Below are positions 11,603 through 24,367 of a stretch of 64,000 nucleotides of DNA, piece after piece. The first letter of the stretch is position 1. Each line of letters begins with the position of its first letter. This stretch comes from Allantophomopsis cytisporea (Eukaryota; Ascomycota; Leotiomycetes; Phacidiales; Phacidiaceae): the NCBI GenBank assembly GCA_024752435.1, contig CP103037.1, positions 310,001 to 374,000 of the forward strand, read 5' to 3'. Under the pieces are notes generated by a model. That model ran no database searches. It saw only the letters and a program-made list of their open reading frames with translations, and had not been told where the DNA came from. Made by a program: the position numbers and the translations under genes.

Positions 11603-13389
11603 CTCCTTATTACTGTTGATACAACAATAGAAGCTCCTTTGCGGTCTTTATTGATACGGTCAACAACATCACACAAGAACAATTCTGATTTCATTAATAT
11701 GCTCTGAACTTCAAGCAACCTCTGCAGCTCCGTTTTCAATTCCATGACTAGATTTTTGCGTCCCAACCTGGCCTCTTTCTATCTTAACAAAAAAGCCATT
11801 ACATATCCTATAAATTAGAATGACAATGTCGCTAAACAATCAATATTTATAGGCGTTTTCGAGCCGAGGCCATTCAAGTAAGTCTTCTACCTCTAGAGTA
11901 TCTTCTTTTGCTACTGCGAATGAAATAACCGAACCACAAGTCCCTCGACTAGAAATTCGTCGAATGTCTTCGTACTTGGTTTTGTTCATCATCCTGTATC
12001 GGCGGTGTGGTCATGGTATGTAAACCTGACAGGGTACCAACCCTCGATGCTTCAGTACCTCAATGTTAACAACCTTCTCAATGTATCTAAAGGGAAGTAG
12101 TGGAGTATGAAGAAACCCTACAATTCTCACCCCGATGTCGAGGAGTTGTTGCTTCAAGTTGCCTCTCAAGGTCCTCCATCTGAACGGCTTGCTTCAAGAA
12201 AGCTTGACGCAACAATTTGGAGACACGAAGATGGAGTTGAGCCAGTGGGGTTTGATCGTCTTCTGTTCCTTATCAGAGAAAGCTATGAACAATACGGAAT
12301 GATTGAAAACAGCCTCACCATTATCCGTGAATATCCATCTCCAGAGTCTAGCTATCTGCCAGATAGCAAGAAATGCTGAGGGCAAAGCAATTACCATACT
12401 GACAATGGTAACCGAGGTTGCAGTTGACATATTGATAGAATAGATCAGAGCTATCTTGAGCTTTGCTCTAATCTTGACTATCGGTGTGCGAAGCACTGCT
12501 CAATATCAGCTGATGTTCTGTCAATGGTTATGAGAATTTCAATCAAGTCTATGCGGACACCGGCTAGTCTCATGTCATGGACTTTAGAATTTGGACGATA
12601 TCAAACTCCCTTCGGACTTGCCAAAACCTGGCTACTACGAAGTTATAATGATATTCTGCCATCATCCCCATGTACTATGGTTCTGGCAAAATCCAAAAGA
12701 CACATAGAAAATCCCGGTCTATCCCACCCAGCCTTACGAAGGTAGCCGACTGAACAAAATCTACAGTGATGCCGCCAGATTTTTGGACTTGGGTACGACC
12801 TATCAGTCTTAGGGGTGCTACGAACGCTGCATACTCCAGCAGTGAGGGTTCTGGCAAACACCCAAACAATGAAAAGAATTAACATAGCCACGAAGACGAG
12901 TATCGGCTTGGCAGAGCGCCACGGTGGTATGGCGAAGTAAATGATGTGTGAGGTTTGGGATTTAACCAATCGTTATGTGTCGGCCGAATTATTCATGCGC
13001 AATCGCGCATTGATGGTTCTGGATTTCACCAACCAGCAACCTAAATCTGGTCTGCAGAGCCAGGCCTAGTATATAGGTTAGGGCGTGGGAAATGGCTATC
13101 TCATCTATTCCTGACCAAGGCGTCCTTCTTCTCCATGCATCAGGTACAAGGTGGTCTTGGTTTTACCAATGAAGTCCGATCATCCCGACAGGCGTCTAGC
13201 CGAATGAGAGTTACACAACCAGCCCATAGATCAGAGCCACGTACCTTACTACATATAAGAAGTATCATTATTCTTTCGACTCCCAAGACATCGACACTCT
13301 TATTCTCCACTTTCATTACCTCCATTTCTTGATACTATTTCCCACCTCAATCACCTCAGCCTTAGCCTATCTCCTTCTCAGACAAGACA
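11603..13389. other. Intergenic region with unresolved coding-like fragments
   Basis: A plus-strand ORF at 12107-12379 (90 codons) overlaps a minus-strand ORF (12194-12496) with one hydrophobic helix. A second minus-strand ORF (12643-12969) also begins with a hydrophobic segment. No family was recognised and no consistent splice model was found, so these may be decayed gene remnants or chance. The last 150 nt are pyrimidine-rich and serve as the leader of the Clr5 gene. Confidence 0.35.
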
Positions 13390-14524
13390 ATGGAGAAGAA
13401 AGATTGGAATTCCCACAAGGACGTTATGAAAGATCTGTTTCTGAAGCAAGATAAATCGCTCAAAGATGTCATAGATGATATGAAGAACACTTATGGCTTC
13501 TATGCAAGGTATATCCAGATTATTCCCTGTGTATGGAAATTTTGTAGTTCTGACTGGCATGCAATCAGTAAAGCAGCATATGAAAAGCAATTCAAAAGAT
13601 TGGAATTTCGTAAGAACAAGAAAGGTTTCGAATGGAAAGCGATTGGTCATGCTGTGGAAAAACGAAAGAGAAAAGGACTGGATAGTAATGTATACATCGA
13701 AGGGATTCTGATAAATCCCACGAAGATACGCAAAGAGACTTCATGGCATGCCTTGCCCACTTTACAGAACCAGAGCGAAGGTAGAAGCTTTCCTAATATA
13801 TGGTAGACATGTTAACGGGAATAGTATTTCACTTGTAGCTATCCTAGTTAATTTGCCTACCGCGTGCCCAATCCCACATTGAAGCTCTTTAGCTACCTCG
13901 AGACTAACGCATTCACAGCGCCCAGCCCGAAAACCGGTGAAGATGTCTACATACATACACCCCCCCAAACTTACCCACAATGAGCCATCTCTTGTATCGA
14001 CTACCTTGGCTCGAACTTTTGAGTCTTGTTCAATCGAAAGGTATGCTCACCAAAACTTCTTTTGTATATGCTATACTGATATTACAGTCAATCCATATCC
14101 TGACCTCGTCGCCACTTCTTACAAACTCGCTCTTTCTTGCAAAACTGCTGCTCCTTCACTGGCCCCGAACAAGATCGAATCCACAGAGAAGAGTACATCA
14201 GAGGTTTTATTTTCATGTCTTGTATCGTGCTTTGGTGCTGCGAGTCCGGCCTTGAAAACCAGCAAAGTCCAACAAATGGTGCAAATCCACCATCATCTGC
14301 ACGCTGTATTGCCAGAACACGTCGGGTTACCGATGAAAGCTGGAAACCACCTTGGCGTGATTAGGCTCGATGAATCAGCTCCATATCTCAGCTTAGCTGT
14401 GTATCTGGTATCCAACGATATGTTGAATTTACACATCATGCGTGGCATAATTGACTATCTCGAAGGTCAAGAGAATGAGCGATTTCTCGAGTCCATTTTG
14501 TCTGCCAAGAAGCCGGCAACTTAG
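13390..14524 (+). CDS. Clr5-domain N-terminal part of a Clr5-ankyrin gene, ending in an in-frame TAG
   Basis: Exon 1 is 13390-13508. A 60-nt intron (13509-13568, branch CTGAC, acceptor TCAG) restores the Clr5 domain: a W..H..V...F...KSLKDV..DM...YGFYAS helix set followed by KAAYEKQFKRLEFRKNKKG. The following basic segment ends near VYIEGILINPTKIRKE. Exon structure between about 13781 and 14088 is uncertain; 13781-13925 and 14041-14087 both look like introns but do not give one fully consistent frame. From 14088 the frame reads through a segment typical of this family (LPEHVGLPM..., YLSLAVYLVSNDML) to KKPAT, then TAG at 14522-14524. The same frame continues past it as AFAENLFRIAKE into the ankyrin ORF. 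Clr5 is a fungal domain of unclear function, often joined to ankyrin or TPR repeats. Confidence 0.6.
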
Positions 14525-14563
14525 GCTTTTGCAGAAAATCTTTTTCGTATTGCCAAAGAAACC

Positions 14564-16552
14564 ATGAGTATGAAGATTATTAATGCAACTCTCGCAGCCG
14601 GGGTATCGCCTGACACCAGATACGAAAATATGGATCGGACAGCTCTTTGGGTTGCAGCTTGTCAAGGCAACATTGAAATGGCACGAGTTCTTCTGAGCGC
14701 TGGTGCAAATGTTAATGCCTCCTCGTCTGATGTGCTTAAAAAGACAGCTCTTTGTACTGCAGCTAAAAGTGGCAATCTTGAGATGGTTCAACTTCTTTTA
14801 AATGCCGGCGCGAACGTCAATACCCCTAGAACCCTTCAATATGCAGCTTATAGCGGCAACCTCGAAATTGTTCAACTACTTCTACAGGCTGGCGCGGACG
14901 TCAACACGACTGATAAGGATGGATACACAGCTCTTCTGGCCGCAGCTAATGGAGGCCATACCAAAATTGTTCAATATCTTCTGAAAGCCGGCGCAGATGT
15001 GAATCCTCCACTAGCTGATATGGTTGTGTCCACAGCTCTTCAGGCTGCAGCTGGTCTTGGCAATATTGAAATGGCCAAGCTTCTTCTACAGGCTGGTGCA
15101 GACATTAATGCACATGACTCTTCTGGAACGGAAGCTCTACGGGATGCAGCTCTCAGTTATAGTCCCGAAATGGTTCAACTTCTTCTGCAGGCTGGAGTAG
15201 ACGCCAACGACTATAGAACTCTTGAGTTTGCAGCTGAAGTTGGTGAACTCGAGATGATTCGACTTCTTATAGATGCCGGCGCGGACGTCAAGGCCGATGA
15301 GGCACATGGGACTCTTTGTATTGCAGCTGAAAGTGGTGATCTCGAAATAGTTCAACTTCTTCTGCAGGCTGGCGCAGACACTAACGCACATGGAGCTCTT
15401 CAGGCTGCACTTGAGAAGCGTGAATTCGAGGTTTTTCATCTTTTTCTGGATGCCGGCGCAGACGTCAGAGCCCATGGAACTCTTCATGCTGCGGCTAAAA
15501 GTGGCGATCTCGAAATGGTTCAGTCTCTTCAACAAGCCGGCGCAGATGCTAATGACTGTGGAGCTATTCGAGTTGCGGCTGGTCATGACAATATTGAAAT
15601 GGTTCAGTTTCTTCTGAATGCCGGCGCAGACGTTAAGGCCATTGGAGCTCTCGAGGCTGCAGTTGATGGGGGTCATATAGAAATGGTTCAATTTCTCCTG
15701 AATACAGGTGTAGATATTGACACCCCTTCAAATGATGAGTATGGGATGACGGCTCTTTGTACGGCAACTAGAAGTGGCAATCTTGAGATAGTTCAACTTC
15801 TTTTAAATGCCGGCGCAGACGTCCACGCCCCTGGCACTCTTGGGGCTGCAGTTCGCAGTGGCAATCTCGGAATTGTTCAACTTCTTCTGCTTGCCGGTGC
15901 AGACGTTAATTTCTTGCCAGATGGTGAGCATGAGAACACGGCTCTTCAAGATGCAGCCAAGAGTGGCAATTTTGAGATGGTTCAACTCCTTCTACATACT
16001 GGGGCGGACATCGATGCTCCACCAGCTAGCGTGGCTGGAAGGTCAGCTCTTAAAGCTGCAGCTGAAAGGGGCTATATCAAAATTGTTCAACTTCTTCTAC
16101 ATGCTGGCGCAAATGTCAACATTCCAGCAGCAATCCGATTTGGAATCACCGCTCTTCAAGGTGCTGCTATTGGAGGCTATATTGGGATTGCTTTAAAGGT
16201 TCTAGAGGCTGGTGCAGATATAAATGCACAAAAATCGGGATATTATGGTAGGACAGCTCTAGAAGGAGCTGCAGAGCGTGGCCGCATCGATATGGTCAAA
16301 CTGCTCTTGAATGCGGGTGCAAATCTTGCTGGGCCTGGGACTAATGAGTACAAAAACGTTCTGAGGCTGGCAAGGAACGAGGGGCATATGGCGGTTTGCA
16401 ACCTCATCAGAGACCGGTTTGAAGAATCAAGACTACAAGATGAGTCAAGGCTAGATGACACTGGTTCGGTGATTCATGAAGAGGACATTGGCTGGGTATT
16501 TGAGATGAATGAAACTAATGGGGAAAGCTGGCTGACGGAGTTTATAAAGTAG
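14564..16552 (+). CDS. Ankyrin-repeat protein, C-terminal part of the Clr5-ankyrin gene
   Basis: 662 codons, intron-free from this ATG. It holds about 18-19 ankyrin repeats with the core T/ALxxAAxxGNLEMVQLLLxAGADVN. Unit length alternates: some are the usual 33-36 residues, but a run around 15190-15700 uses about 28-residue units that lack most of the beta-hairpin. The last ~45 residues are acidic and unlike ankyrin. The repeats probably act as a protein-binding scaffold. The frame is the same as that of the Clr5 part upstream, separated only by a TAG at 14522-14524, so the natural unit is one gene that is either broken here or read through. If 14564 is a real start, the product is an ankyrin-only protein. 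Confidence 0.75.
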   Translation: MSMKIINATLAAGVSPDTRYENMDRTALWVAACQGNIEMARVLLSAGANVNASSSDVLKKTALCTAAKSGNLEMVQLLLNAGANVNTPRTLQYAAYSGNLEIVQLLLQAGADVNTTDKDGYTALLAAANGGHTKIVQYLLKAGADVNPPLADMVVSTALQAAAGLGNIEMAKLLLQAGADINAHDSSGTEALRDAALSYSPEMVQLLLQAGVDANDYRTLEFAAEVGELEMIRLLIDAGADVKADEAHGTLCIAAESGDLEIVQLLLQAGADTNAHGALQAALEKREFEVFHLFLDAGADVRAHGTLHAAAKSGDLEMVQSLQQAGADANDCGAIRVAAGHDNIEMVQFLLNAGADVKAIGALEAAVDGGHIEMVQFLLNTGVDIDTPSNDEYGMTALCTATRSGNLEIVQLLLNAGADVHAPGTLGAAVRSGNLGIVQLLLLAGADVNFLPDGEHENTALQDAAKSGNFEMVQLLLHTGADIDAPPASVAGRSALKAAAERGYIKIVQLLLHAGANVNIPAAIRFGITALQGAAIGGYIGIALKVLEAGADINAQKSGYYGRTALEGAAERGRIDMVKLLLNAGANLAGPGTNEYKNVLRLARNEGHMAVCNLIRDRFEESRLQDESRLDDTGSVIHEEDIGWVFEMNETNGESWLTEFIK

Positions 16553-19310
16553 ATTTGGGGTCAAGATAACGCCAGAGTATTGTGATAAATGACTTTATGT
16601 TGCATCTTTTGCACCATGGTGACTCAGAAACTACACAACTACTACAAGACACAGGCAAGATCTGGCTATGTCAACCAGCATCTAATGTGTACGAGCCACA
16701 AGAATTCGCTAACAATATGTGCGCTTGCTACGAAAGGAGGCCTTCTGATGGAGAATCTTGATAAGTTACACCATAAGACTCGATTCTCAGGTTGTAATAG
16801 CTTTCTGTGGGTTCATCTGACTGCGCCGTTGTCGGTTTCGCCATTGTATAGGTCTGATCTCGGGCTGACGCTCACTTTCGAACACATGACCTTCTACTGA
16901 CCTGTATTTATATTCACTTGTCGTAGTGAAGTCGGTATTGCTTCAATTCTAATAGCTGAGACCTATGGTAGGAGATAGCTGACCCAATGAACGCTGCCGG
17001 CCGCACCATACTGCAACAGCTTTTGAGTTCAAGACTCTGATATTCGGAGCAAGCTGATATTCTCTTGGCTGTAAAATATTCATAACCCCTTGACACAGAA
17101 TTAATCTTGTGAACTTGATCTCAGGATATAAATAAAACAACATCAGGCAGTCGTATAGTTGAGGACTCTGATACGTGGCAAAGGACTTAATACAATGGAA
17201 ATCTTCATTAATATGGACTTATATATTTTTTCTCCAAGAATTTGCTCATATTTGACATTGTAGACAAATTTTCAAAAAATCATACACAGAATTATATGAA
17301 AAATAAGTCAATACAGAATCCGAGAAAAATCAAAAATGTCTAATCCACAATATTCTTATCTCACCAGCATACTCACATCCCCAGATAGCATATATTAAAT
17401 ACGAGTTGCTAATTCTCAGCGCATGAAGGCATCCTAAACCAGAACCCAGGCCATCCCTTCAAACCACCGCACATACACCCCGAATTTACATGCAAATTCC
17501 AGTTGTACACAAGCAAGGACCCGGTGCGCAATCCTCGACCAACAAAACCCTTTGAAAATCCTTCGATAAGGATGCCAAGTGTCAAAGCACGACCCCGGAT
17601 TTGTAGCTGTCACATTTGATTACTTTCCTATCTCCATTGCTACTCCTCCGCGAATACTATCAATGCATTGGATAGGATGGCGTGAGAAGGGGAAGATTTG
17701 TTTATCTCCATGGCTGCAGCCTGAAAAATAAGGGGAAGCAGAGAGGGAGACGCTCACCAGGCGGATTCGATTGAGATGCAGGAGGGTAGCAATGGGGCCA
17801 AGCCATTTCCCTCACGATCATGCGCGGCCGAGGCTACATTCTGCATGCGTGAGGGTGAGTGCACAAAAGCAATCCCCAAAGACCATCACCAATCGCACAT
17901 GCACATCTGATTTTGTCCCGTCCCATCATCCAAGGACTCCATAACATCGCATCGAATCGAATCCCATCATGTCATCTCACCTCAAGCGAGTCTATGTCGT
18001 AACACCGCAAGGATTCGAGAGGAAAAGAACTGGGTAAAAACCAGCTTGATGCGAAATCACGGGCGTCCTTGACATCACCGTCTCTCACTCTCTCTCGCTC
18101 CGGAGCTTTTCAGCGCCGTTGGCTTCGCTTTGCGATCGTGCTGGTGCTGGTGCTAGATGATCACCGACAGCAAGTGCATGCAGCTCAGCGGGCGTGAGTG
18201 GTGAGGTTTTACTGCTCACGGTACGGAGCACCGAAACAGGCTGCCCAAACCCCCCCATAAGTGCTCTTGTCGGCTCCTACTCTACAAGTAGAGCGTAGTA
18301 GTCGACGGACTTTACAGCAGTATTTTCTTTAAGGTAAGCTTTTGTGGTTGCTTTGGCAGCAGGGCTTTGCGGCGCCTTTGTTCGCTTCCATGCAACGTAA
18401 GTACCTTTTGTTCGCACGCCTTGCAAGCTTTTGTCAGCCTTTTGCTGGGTTGCTTGGTGAGTGGTCGCGACTTTGTGGTGAGGTTGGCGAGGAGGCGCTC
18501 GTAGTGGCTTTGTAGTTCAAGCCACTGTGGAGAAGTCGTCGTGGATTATGGTCCTGCTTTTTCGCTGATGGCCTTGATGAGAGATGAGATGCACCCACAA
18601 CACCAGATGGGGAAATGGGAATGAGATAAGTTGGTGGATTTGTGCATGCATGTGGGGTTATGTTGTGTACACTCAGCATTTCCCCGTACAGGCGTATTCG
18701 GTACTCGTACTTACTTTATCATTGGAATCGACGAGGCGTAGATGAATTGACAAGCAACGCTGCTGCTGTGCAATGTATGATTGCACATATCGCAATGTAG
18801 TCAAGAATCCTAAGCAGATTGTTAGCATACGAACATCAATAGTGAATATGATGAAGTTCGGCGCACATAAGATCTACTTCGTACTGATTCTCAAACCTGC
18901 ATATCCTCATGTCGACATCAGGGGCCGCATACATACAACACACCAGATGATGCATCACATCACCCTACCATCCATCTCATGTCTCCATGCAAGCAATTTT
19001 CATGCCTCAGAATGAATAGATGCTACTCTCAGATCATACTTACCCATACCGCCACCAAATCTACCCCGTCACTCATCTCCCATCCATCCACCATCCAGCA
19101 CAAAAAGACCGCCTCTTCCGACATGCCTAAAATAAGGCTTAACAGGCACGAAGCCAGGATCCGAATCCATAGCACCTAGATACACACGGTACAGTCCATC
19201 AAGTAAGTATGTAGCTCGACATCAGCAACACCAAGCGACTCACTCAATCATTGATCGACCACGGATATGTCATATGAGCGGATTATAGATGGGTGAAATA
19301 GCTTGCTAGA

Positions 19311-19335
19311 CATGCCATGCCATGCCATGCCATGC
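19311..19335 (+). repeat. CATGC pentamer repeat
   Basis: Five exact copies of CATGC in non-coding DNA. Confidence 0.9.
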
Positions 19336-22300
19336 GCCAGTGTCCGCTTGCCCATCTCGTGCGTACCTGTCAACCTTCGAGCGGGCTTGGCGATGCGGCT
19401 TGGAGGGTTTGCTAGTCGTGGTGCCGGGTGAATCGGTGATCGTGGTCGAATTTGACGTTGACGTGTGAAGATTGAGATTGAGATTCGATGAGATGTGAAA
19501 AGTCGTATTTGATGCTTGGAAGTCTGGGTGGAGTTGATGGGGCGGGTTTGCGGGATGGATGAGGGTTTGTGGGTTCTTGCTTGGTGCTCTATGGGATTGG
19601 GATTGTTGGACCTTGTAACTTGATGTATAAATGTGATGATTTACAGGATACTTGGAGTTATATGAGAGAGTGAGGAAGTTAAGGTTGGTAACATATGATG
19701 TCCTGTTCAATACGGAGTAAACTCCTGATAATATTTGTTGTCCTGCCCACTGCTGGCTGATGAAAATGTATGCATTCATTCGAATTCTTGTATGAATGAA
19801 TAATATGTACTCACTCTACTTAAAGTACAATACATACAACATACCAAGTTCTTAGAATCAACACTTCATCATCACCTCCAGCTTCATCAATTACTAGAAA
19901 ATAGTATACAATCTCACTCTATTTTTGATTCCCAACCCAAGTCAACCACCGAATTTCAAGCCTATTTACAAACTTGGTGTCGGCAGTCACAGGTCTACCG
20001 TACGCACCGACGACAATATGAATGACAAGACAGGATCTAAGCATATCATTGCAAAGATAGTCCAGTCCATAAATATTCATAGAACGGAATATTTTTGCCG
20101 TGGCAAAAACAGAACAGACACAAAAAGAAGAACGGAAGAAGCTTATGGATACAGATAGAGATCGTCGGTTGTCTATGTATTTATCGATAGTTTGATAGTT
20201 TTGATGGGTCTTAATGATGGTTAATGGGTCGGACGGTTGAACGTGCTTTTCTTTTCGCCTTAAACCAGAGGCCAGACAAGAGTCGAAATATTTGGGCATC
20301 TACCGGGATACAAGATTGAGATGAGATGGAAGACTCAAGGAATCGATGTTCATGTCTGTCGACGAGTGAGAGACAATTGTGAAGACTTGATTTCTGATTC
20401 CAGACATAAGGATTTGACGAGTGTATTGTTTCTGCTATTCTCCACCGTGCACTGACGGGGAGGGAGGAACATGAATGGATATGCTCTCCATGGATAATCA
20501 ATTCTCTTTATGAATAATCGATCACCACCATAGAAAGGTACGTAAATACATACATATATTCGCCGAATCGAGTATCAAACACCACTTACGCAACACAACT
20601 CACCTCACCCCCAAGAAATGAAGCAAAGTGACGATCATCCGGACATGAATTACCAAAACCCACCAGAGCAACTCCACGAAGAACGAACGAATGGAATTCC
20701 TCCGACCCGACTCCAGTATAGAAATTCCAGAATCGATGCAACCATGCACGCCAGGGTAAGAGCTCACGCTTAGCCAAGTTAGGTAGAGGGGGTCTACCGG
20801 AACATAGAGTTTCTCGTCCTTTGTCCATCGGCCAAAATGGATCGCGTCTATTTTCAGAGCGCACACCCTACGCTGCTCGCCCGCTTGGATACCAGTGTGC
20901 TACGTGCGTCCCTGCTTATTTCCTGCTGTGTGCCGTGGGCTTGCGCATCGCATCAGCTTCTCATTTTAAATGCTGGACGAGACGCGGACTCGTCGAGTGA
21001 GAAGTCGCTCCACCGGTGATGAGTGGATTGTCACTGGATTGCGGTGGGTGGCCGTTGTGAATTGGGACTTTCTTCTGGGCAAGCGAAATACTGCATCGCT
21101 GTGGTGAGGGGAGGATGAGGGTTTGTTATTGAAGATTATTGAAGAGTAAGAGTTGATGTTTGGGTGTGTTGGTGAGAAAAGGTACAGAGAATGATGATGC
21201 ATAAATAAATTAGTCGTTCATAAATCCCCTTCCCCTGGTGGCTGTCATCCCTAAACAATCGTCAATCATAAACCATCACTACAAAATGCAAATCAACATC
21301 AACATCCTCACTCCCACTCCTATCAATTCACCAAGTAAATCACCCAAAAAGTCCCCCCCTCGCACCTCATCGACTCTATCCAGGCACGTTCCGTCTTGTC
21401 AAGCAAGCAGACCGAAGCATCCAAAGAAATAGAACACGTCCTCAACTATCCACAGCACGGAAGCGTGGCACGCCAGATCCATAGGGCTCCGCAGCGGATC
21501 GTTGTACCTGTCGCACTTTAGTCTATCTGACTTCGAGGTCCACTTCCACTTTACCTTTCACTTCACCCTCACCCTCGCCTGTCCGGTCCTGCATTAAGAT
21601 GCGCGTGGTAGAGAGCTCCACAATGTAGAAAGACGTACGCAGTATGGATGAATAGATTGATGAGGAGAGTAAATTGGCGTGATATGCCCCTCGGTGGATT
21701 TCCATGAGGGGGAGGTGGGTGCTTCCGCTGTAGGAATCGAATGTAAACAATGACAATGCGTGCTCTTTGCACTGAAGCATACACATCTTGAACTGATCTT
21801 GGACTTGACTGCCCTCATCGCTGCAACCCTTTGCGAAAGTATACATCCCTTAAGGTTTAGATGCACAGTACTTGTACAGGACTTGTACACAACGCCGCCT
21901 CATCCGCCTCAACACGCCTCCTGCAAGCCTACAAGCCTACAAACGCAAGCGTGCATACCAACGAACACGCACACTGTATACAAGTATACAAGTAGAAACG
22001 TGAAATCGTAGACATTCGGATCTACTGTGTATATCCCTCACCTACCACTTTACCAGCAGGAAATAGAGTACATACCTCAGTACCTTATCCTGTTTCCGCC
22101 GGGCCTCTGGGTACGAGGACAGAACCCTTGGAACCATGACGGGAATGGAATGTCGTGGTGCCGGAATGCTTCTAGACCGTGGGCGTGTTGGGATTGAGTT
22201 TGGGGTAAGGGTTTGGACTGGATTTGTAAATGTGCGCGGTTTGAGGGGTGAGAGAGTTGAGTCGCTTGGGGAGTGCGGAAGGGAGCGGAGGTTGGAGGGG

Positions 22301-22983
22301 GAGGTGGAAGTCTATCTATGAATATGAACATGAATATGAGTATGGATACTGTTGTGGAGGTTTGACGTTGGTGTTGGTGTTTGTGTATTTACGGGGGATT
22401 GAATATTGTATGTGCGTACGATATACTCGCTGTACGCTGGCTGGTTGAATGGAGTTGTGCATATTGAAGTTCTACATATTCGACGACGTCACGTGGCATA
22501 CGGAGCATGTTCACATATGTACCTATCTTACCTTACGCTGGGATGAACATCTATGAACTCAACAATCTAAATCAAATCCTCTTCTTGATTCAAATCGAAG
22601 CGCTTCATCTTCTTCGTGGATATCTATCTCTTCGTCGATGTTCTATTCCTCCCTCCTCATCGCTCCCCGCCGACCCTTCAACTCGTCCTTAGGGTCGTTA
22701 CCCAATAAAACCCAATTACGGGTGTCAGTAAAGGTTTCGCTGAAAAGATGTATCAGCGCAGACAAAGTCTCGCACGTCTCGTCTCGTCGGCTCCACCAAA
22801 GAACCTAGGTAGCGAACAGGCAAGACTTCCGCGCTGGTACTCTACATAGGTACCTTACCTGACAACGGAAGCCCGAGCCTGGCTGGATTCAGCTCAGGGA
22901 CAGTGGTTTGCAGCATCGACCAATGGAGTAGAAGTAGTCCCGGGACAAGGACACCTCCATAAGCTTTGGTGCTTTTTTCTTTT

Positions 22984-23027
22984 GGTACTGGTGCTGGTAT
23001 TGGTACTGCTACTGGTACTATAGACAG
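22984..23027 (+). repeat. GGTACT/GGTGCT-type hexamer repeat
   Basis: Degenerate tandem units GGTACT, GGTGCT, GGTATT, GGTACT, GCTACT, GGTACT. Non-coding. Confidence 0.75.
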
Positions 23028-23308
23028 GTACAGACAGGGCTAATGGAAGCTCTGACTATCTCTATGGATTTATTTCTCATGGAATACTGTGTTGGTACCC
23101 TTACCTCCTTACCCTTACCAGCATTCAATCAGTTGAAAAGTAGCTGACGACTTCCAATGCGGATTTTAATGCTGATTTGCGACATTTCAATGTCGCCTGG
23201 TTATCGGGTGCTTGATGGATTGGAACACTTGGAGTGATCATTTGCTGGGTGTCCACTTTAGGAGAGGGGGAGGAGGGGAGAGTGAAGTGGGAATTGGTAT
23301 TCTATTCT

Positions 23309-23335
23309 GGATTTTGGATTTTGGATTTTGGATTC
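23309..23335 (+). repeat. GGATTTT heptamer repeat
   Basis: Three exact GGATTTT copies and a partial fourth (GGATTC). Confidence 0.85.
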
Positions 23336-24333
23336 TGTAGTATGTCGTATCGTCCGTTTTGGCTACTTGATTTTGTGCTTGCGCTGAGAGCTGAGAGATG
23401 CGAGCTGGGAGCTGAATACTGTGTGCTTGTTAATAACAAATCTTGGATATTATTCACATGGCGTGCGTATTGGTCATTTATTCAGATTGTTCATATTCAC
23501 GATGTCATGTATGCCTGTAATAAATCATTCAACTATCACCATCTATGTCATTGATGTGCTCCTCATAATAGTTCGGCCTCACTCTTTTCTAGAAATACTC
23601 CACCATATGCCATTCCGTGATACTGAACTATCCAGTACCAAATCATCATCACAAACTACCACAGTCCATTGTACTCCGAAGTAAACGACCCTTATCCTGA
23701 CTCATTCACACAGACAAAGTTCACTCTGATGCTCTGTTGCTCTCAACTCTACCTAAGAACAGAAGTCAGGTCAGGGAATAATCATGAACCCACCAGCAAA
23801 ACTCCACCACATAAGCAGTACCCACATACCCATATCCATCCATATCCACATCCGTCTGCTCTCCTCTCCGACTGCATGATCCTAGCACCCCGAACAAACC
23901 CTCAACACCATCCCTGATGTTCGACGAGGTCTAGGTATCTTACTGGGACCTGGAGAAAGAATAACAGTACTAAGGTAAGTTGACTAGGGGAGGGGGGGAT
24001 GGATGGATGAATGAATGGGACTGGATGGGGAGAGGGGATATAGGACATAGAGAGGGTCCAATTCAATTCAAACAATCAAAATCAGACCTCATTCAATTCA
24101 TTCATTCACTCACTCACTCATTCATTCATCCATTCCGATTTTATGTATGAGATTAGAGTGTTCTAAAATACATATACTAAACAATGGACAGACAGTCTGG
24201 GTCTGTTTATGTCTCTAGAAGAAGGGAGAGAGGGCTGGTTAATGTTAATGTAAGTCGTAAATGAGTGATAATATACTTAGACAGACAAGGGATATTTTAT
24301 AAGGAATGAATTATGTTGTTATTTTATGTACCT

Positions 24334-24367
24334 ATGTATGTGTGTATGTATGTATGTATGTACGTAC
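24334..24367 (+). repeat. TATG tetranucleotide microsatellite
   Basis: TATG/TGTG units ending in a GTATGTATGTATG run and TACGTAC. Non-coding. Confidence 0.8.

Noticed and set aside
15137..15691. Minus-strand ORF (184 codons) opposite the ankyrin repeats
   Set aside because: Its periodic sequence simply mirrors the repeated ankyrin DNA.
19306..19779. 157-codon minus-strand ORF
   Set aside because: Simple composition with a CATGC repeat in frame; no family features or splice context.
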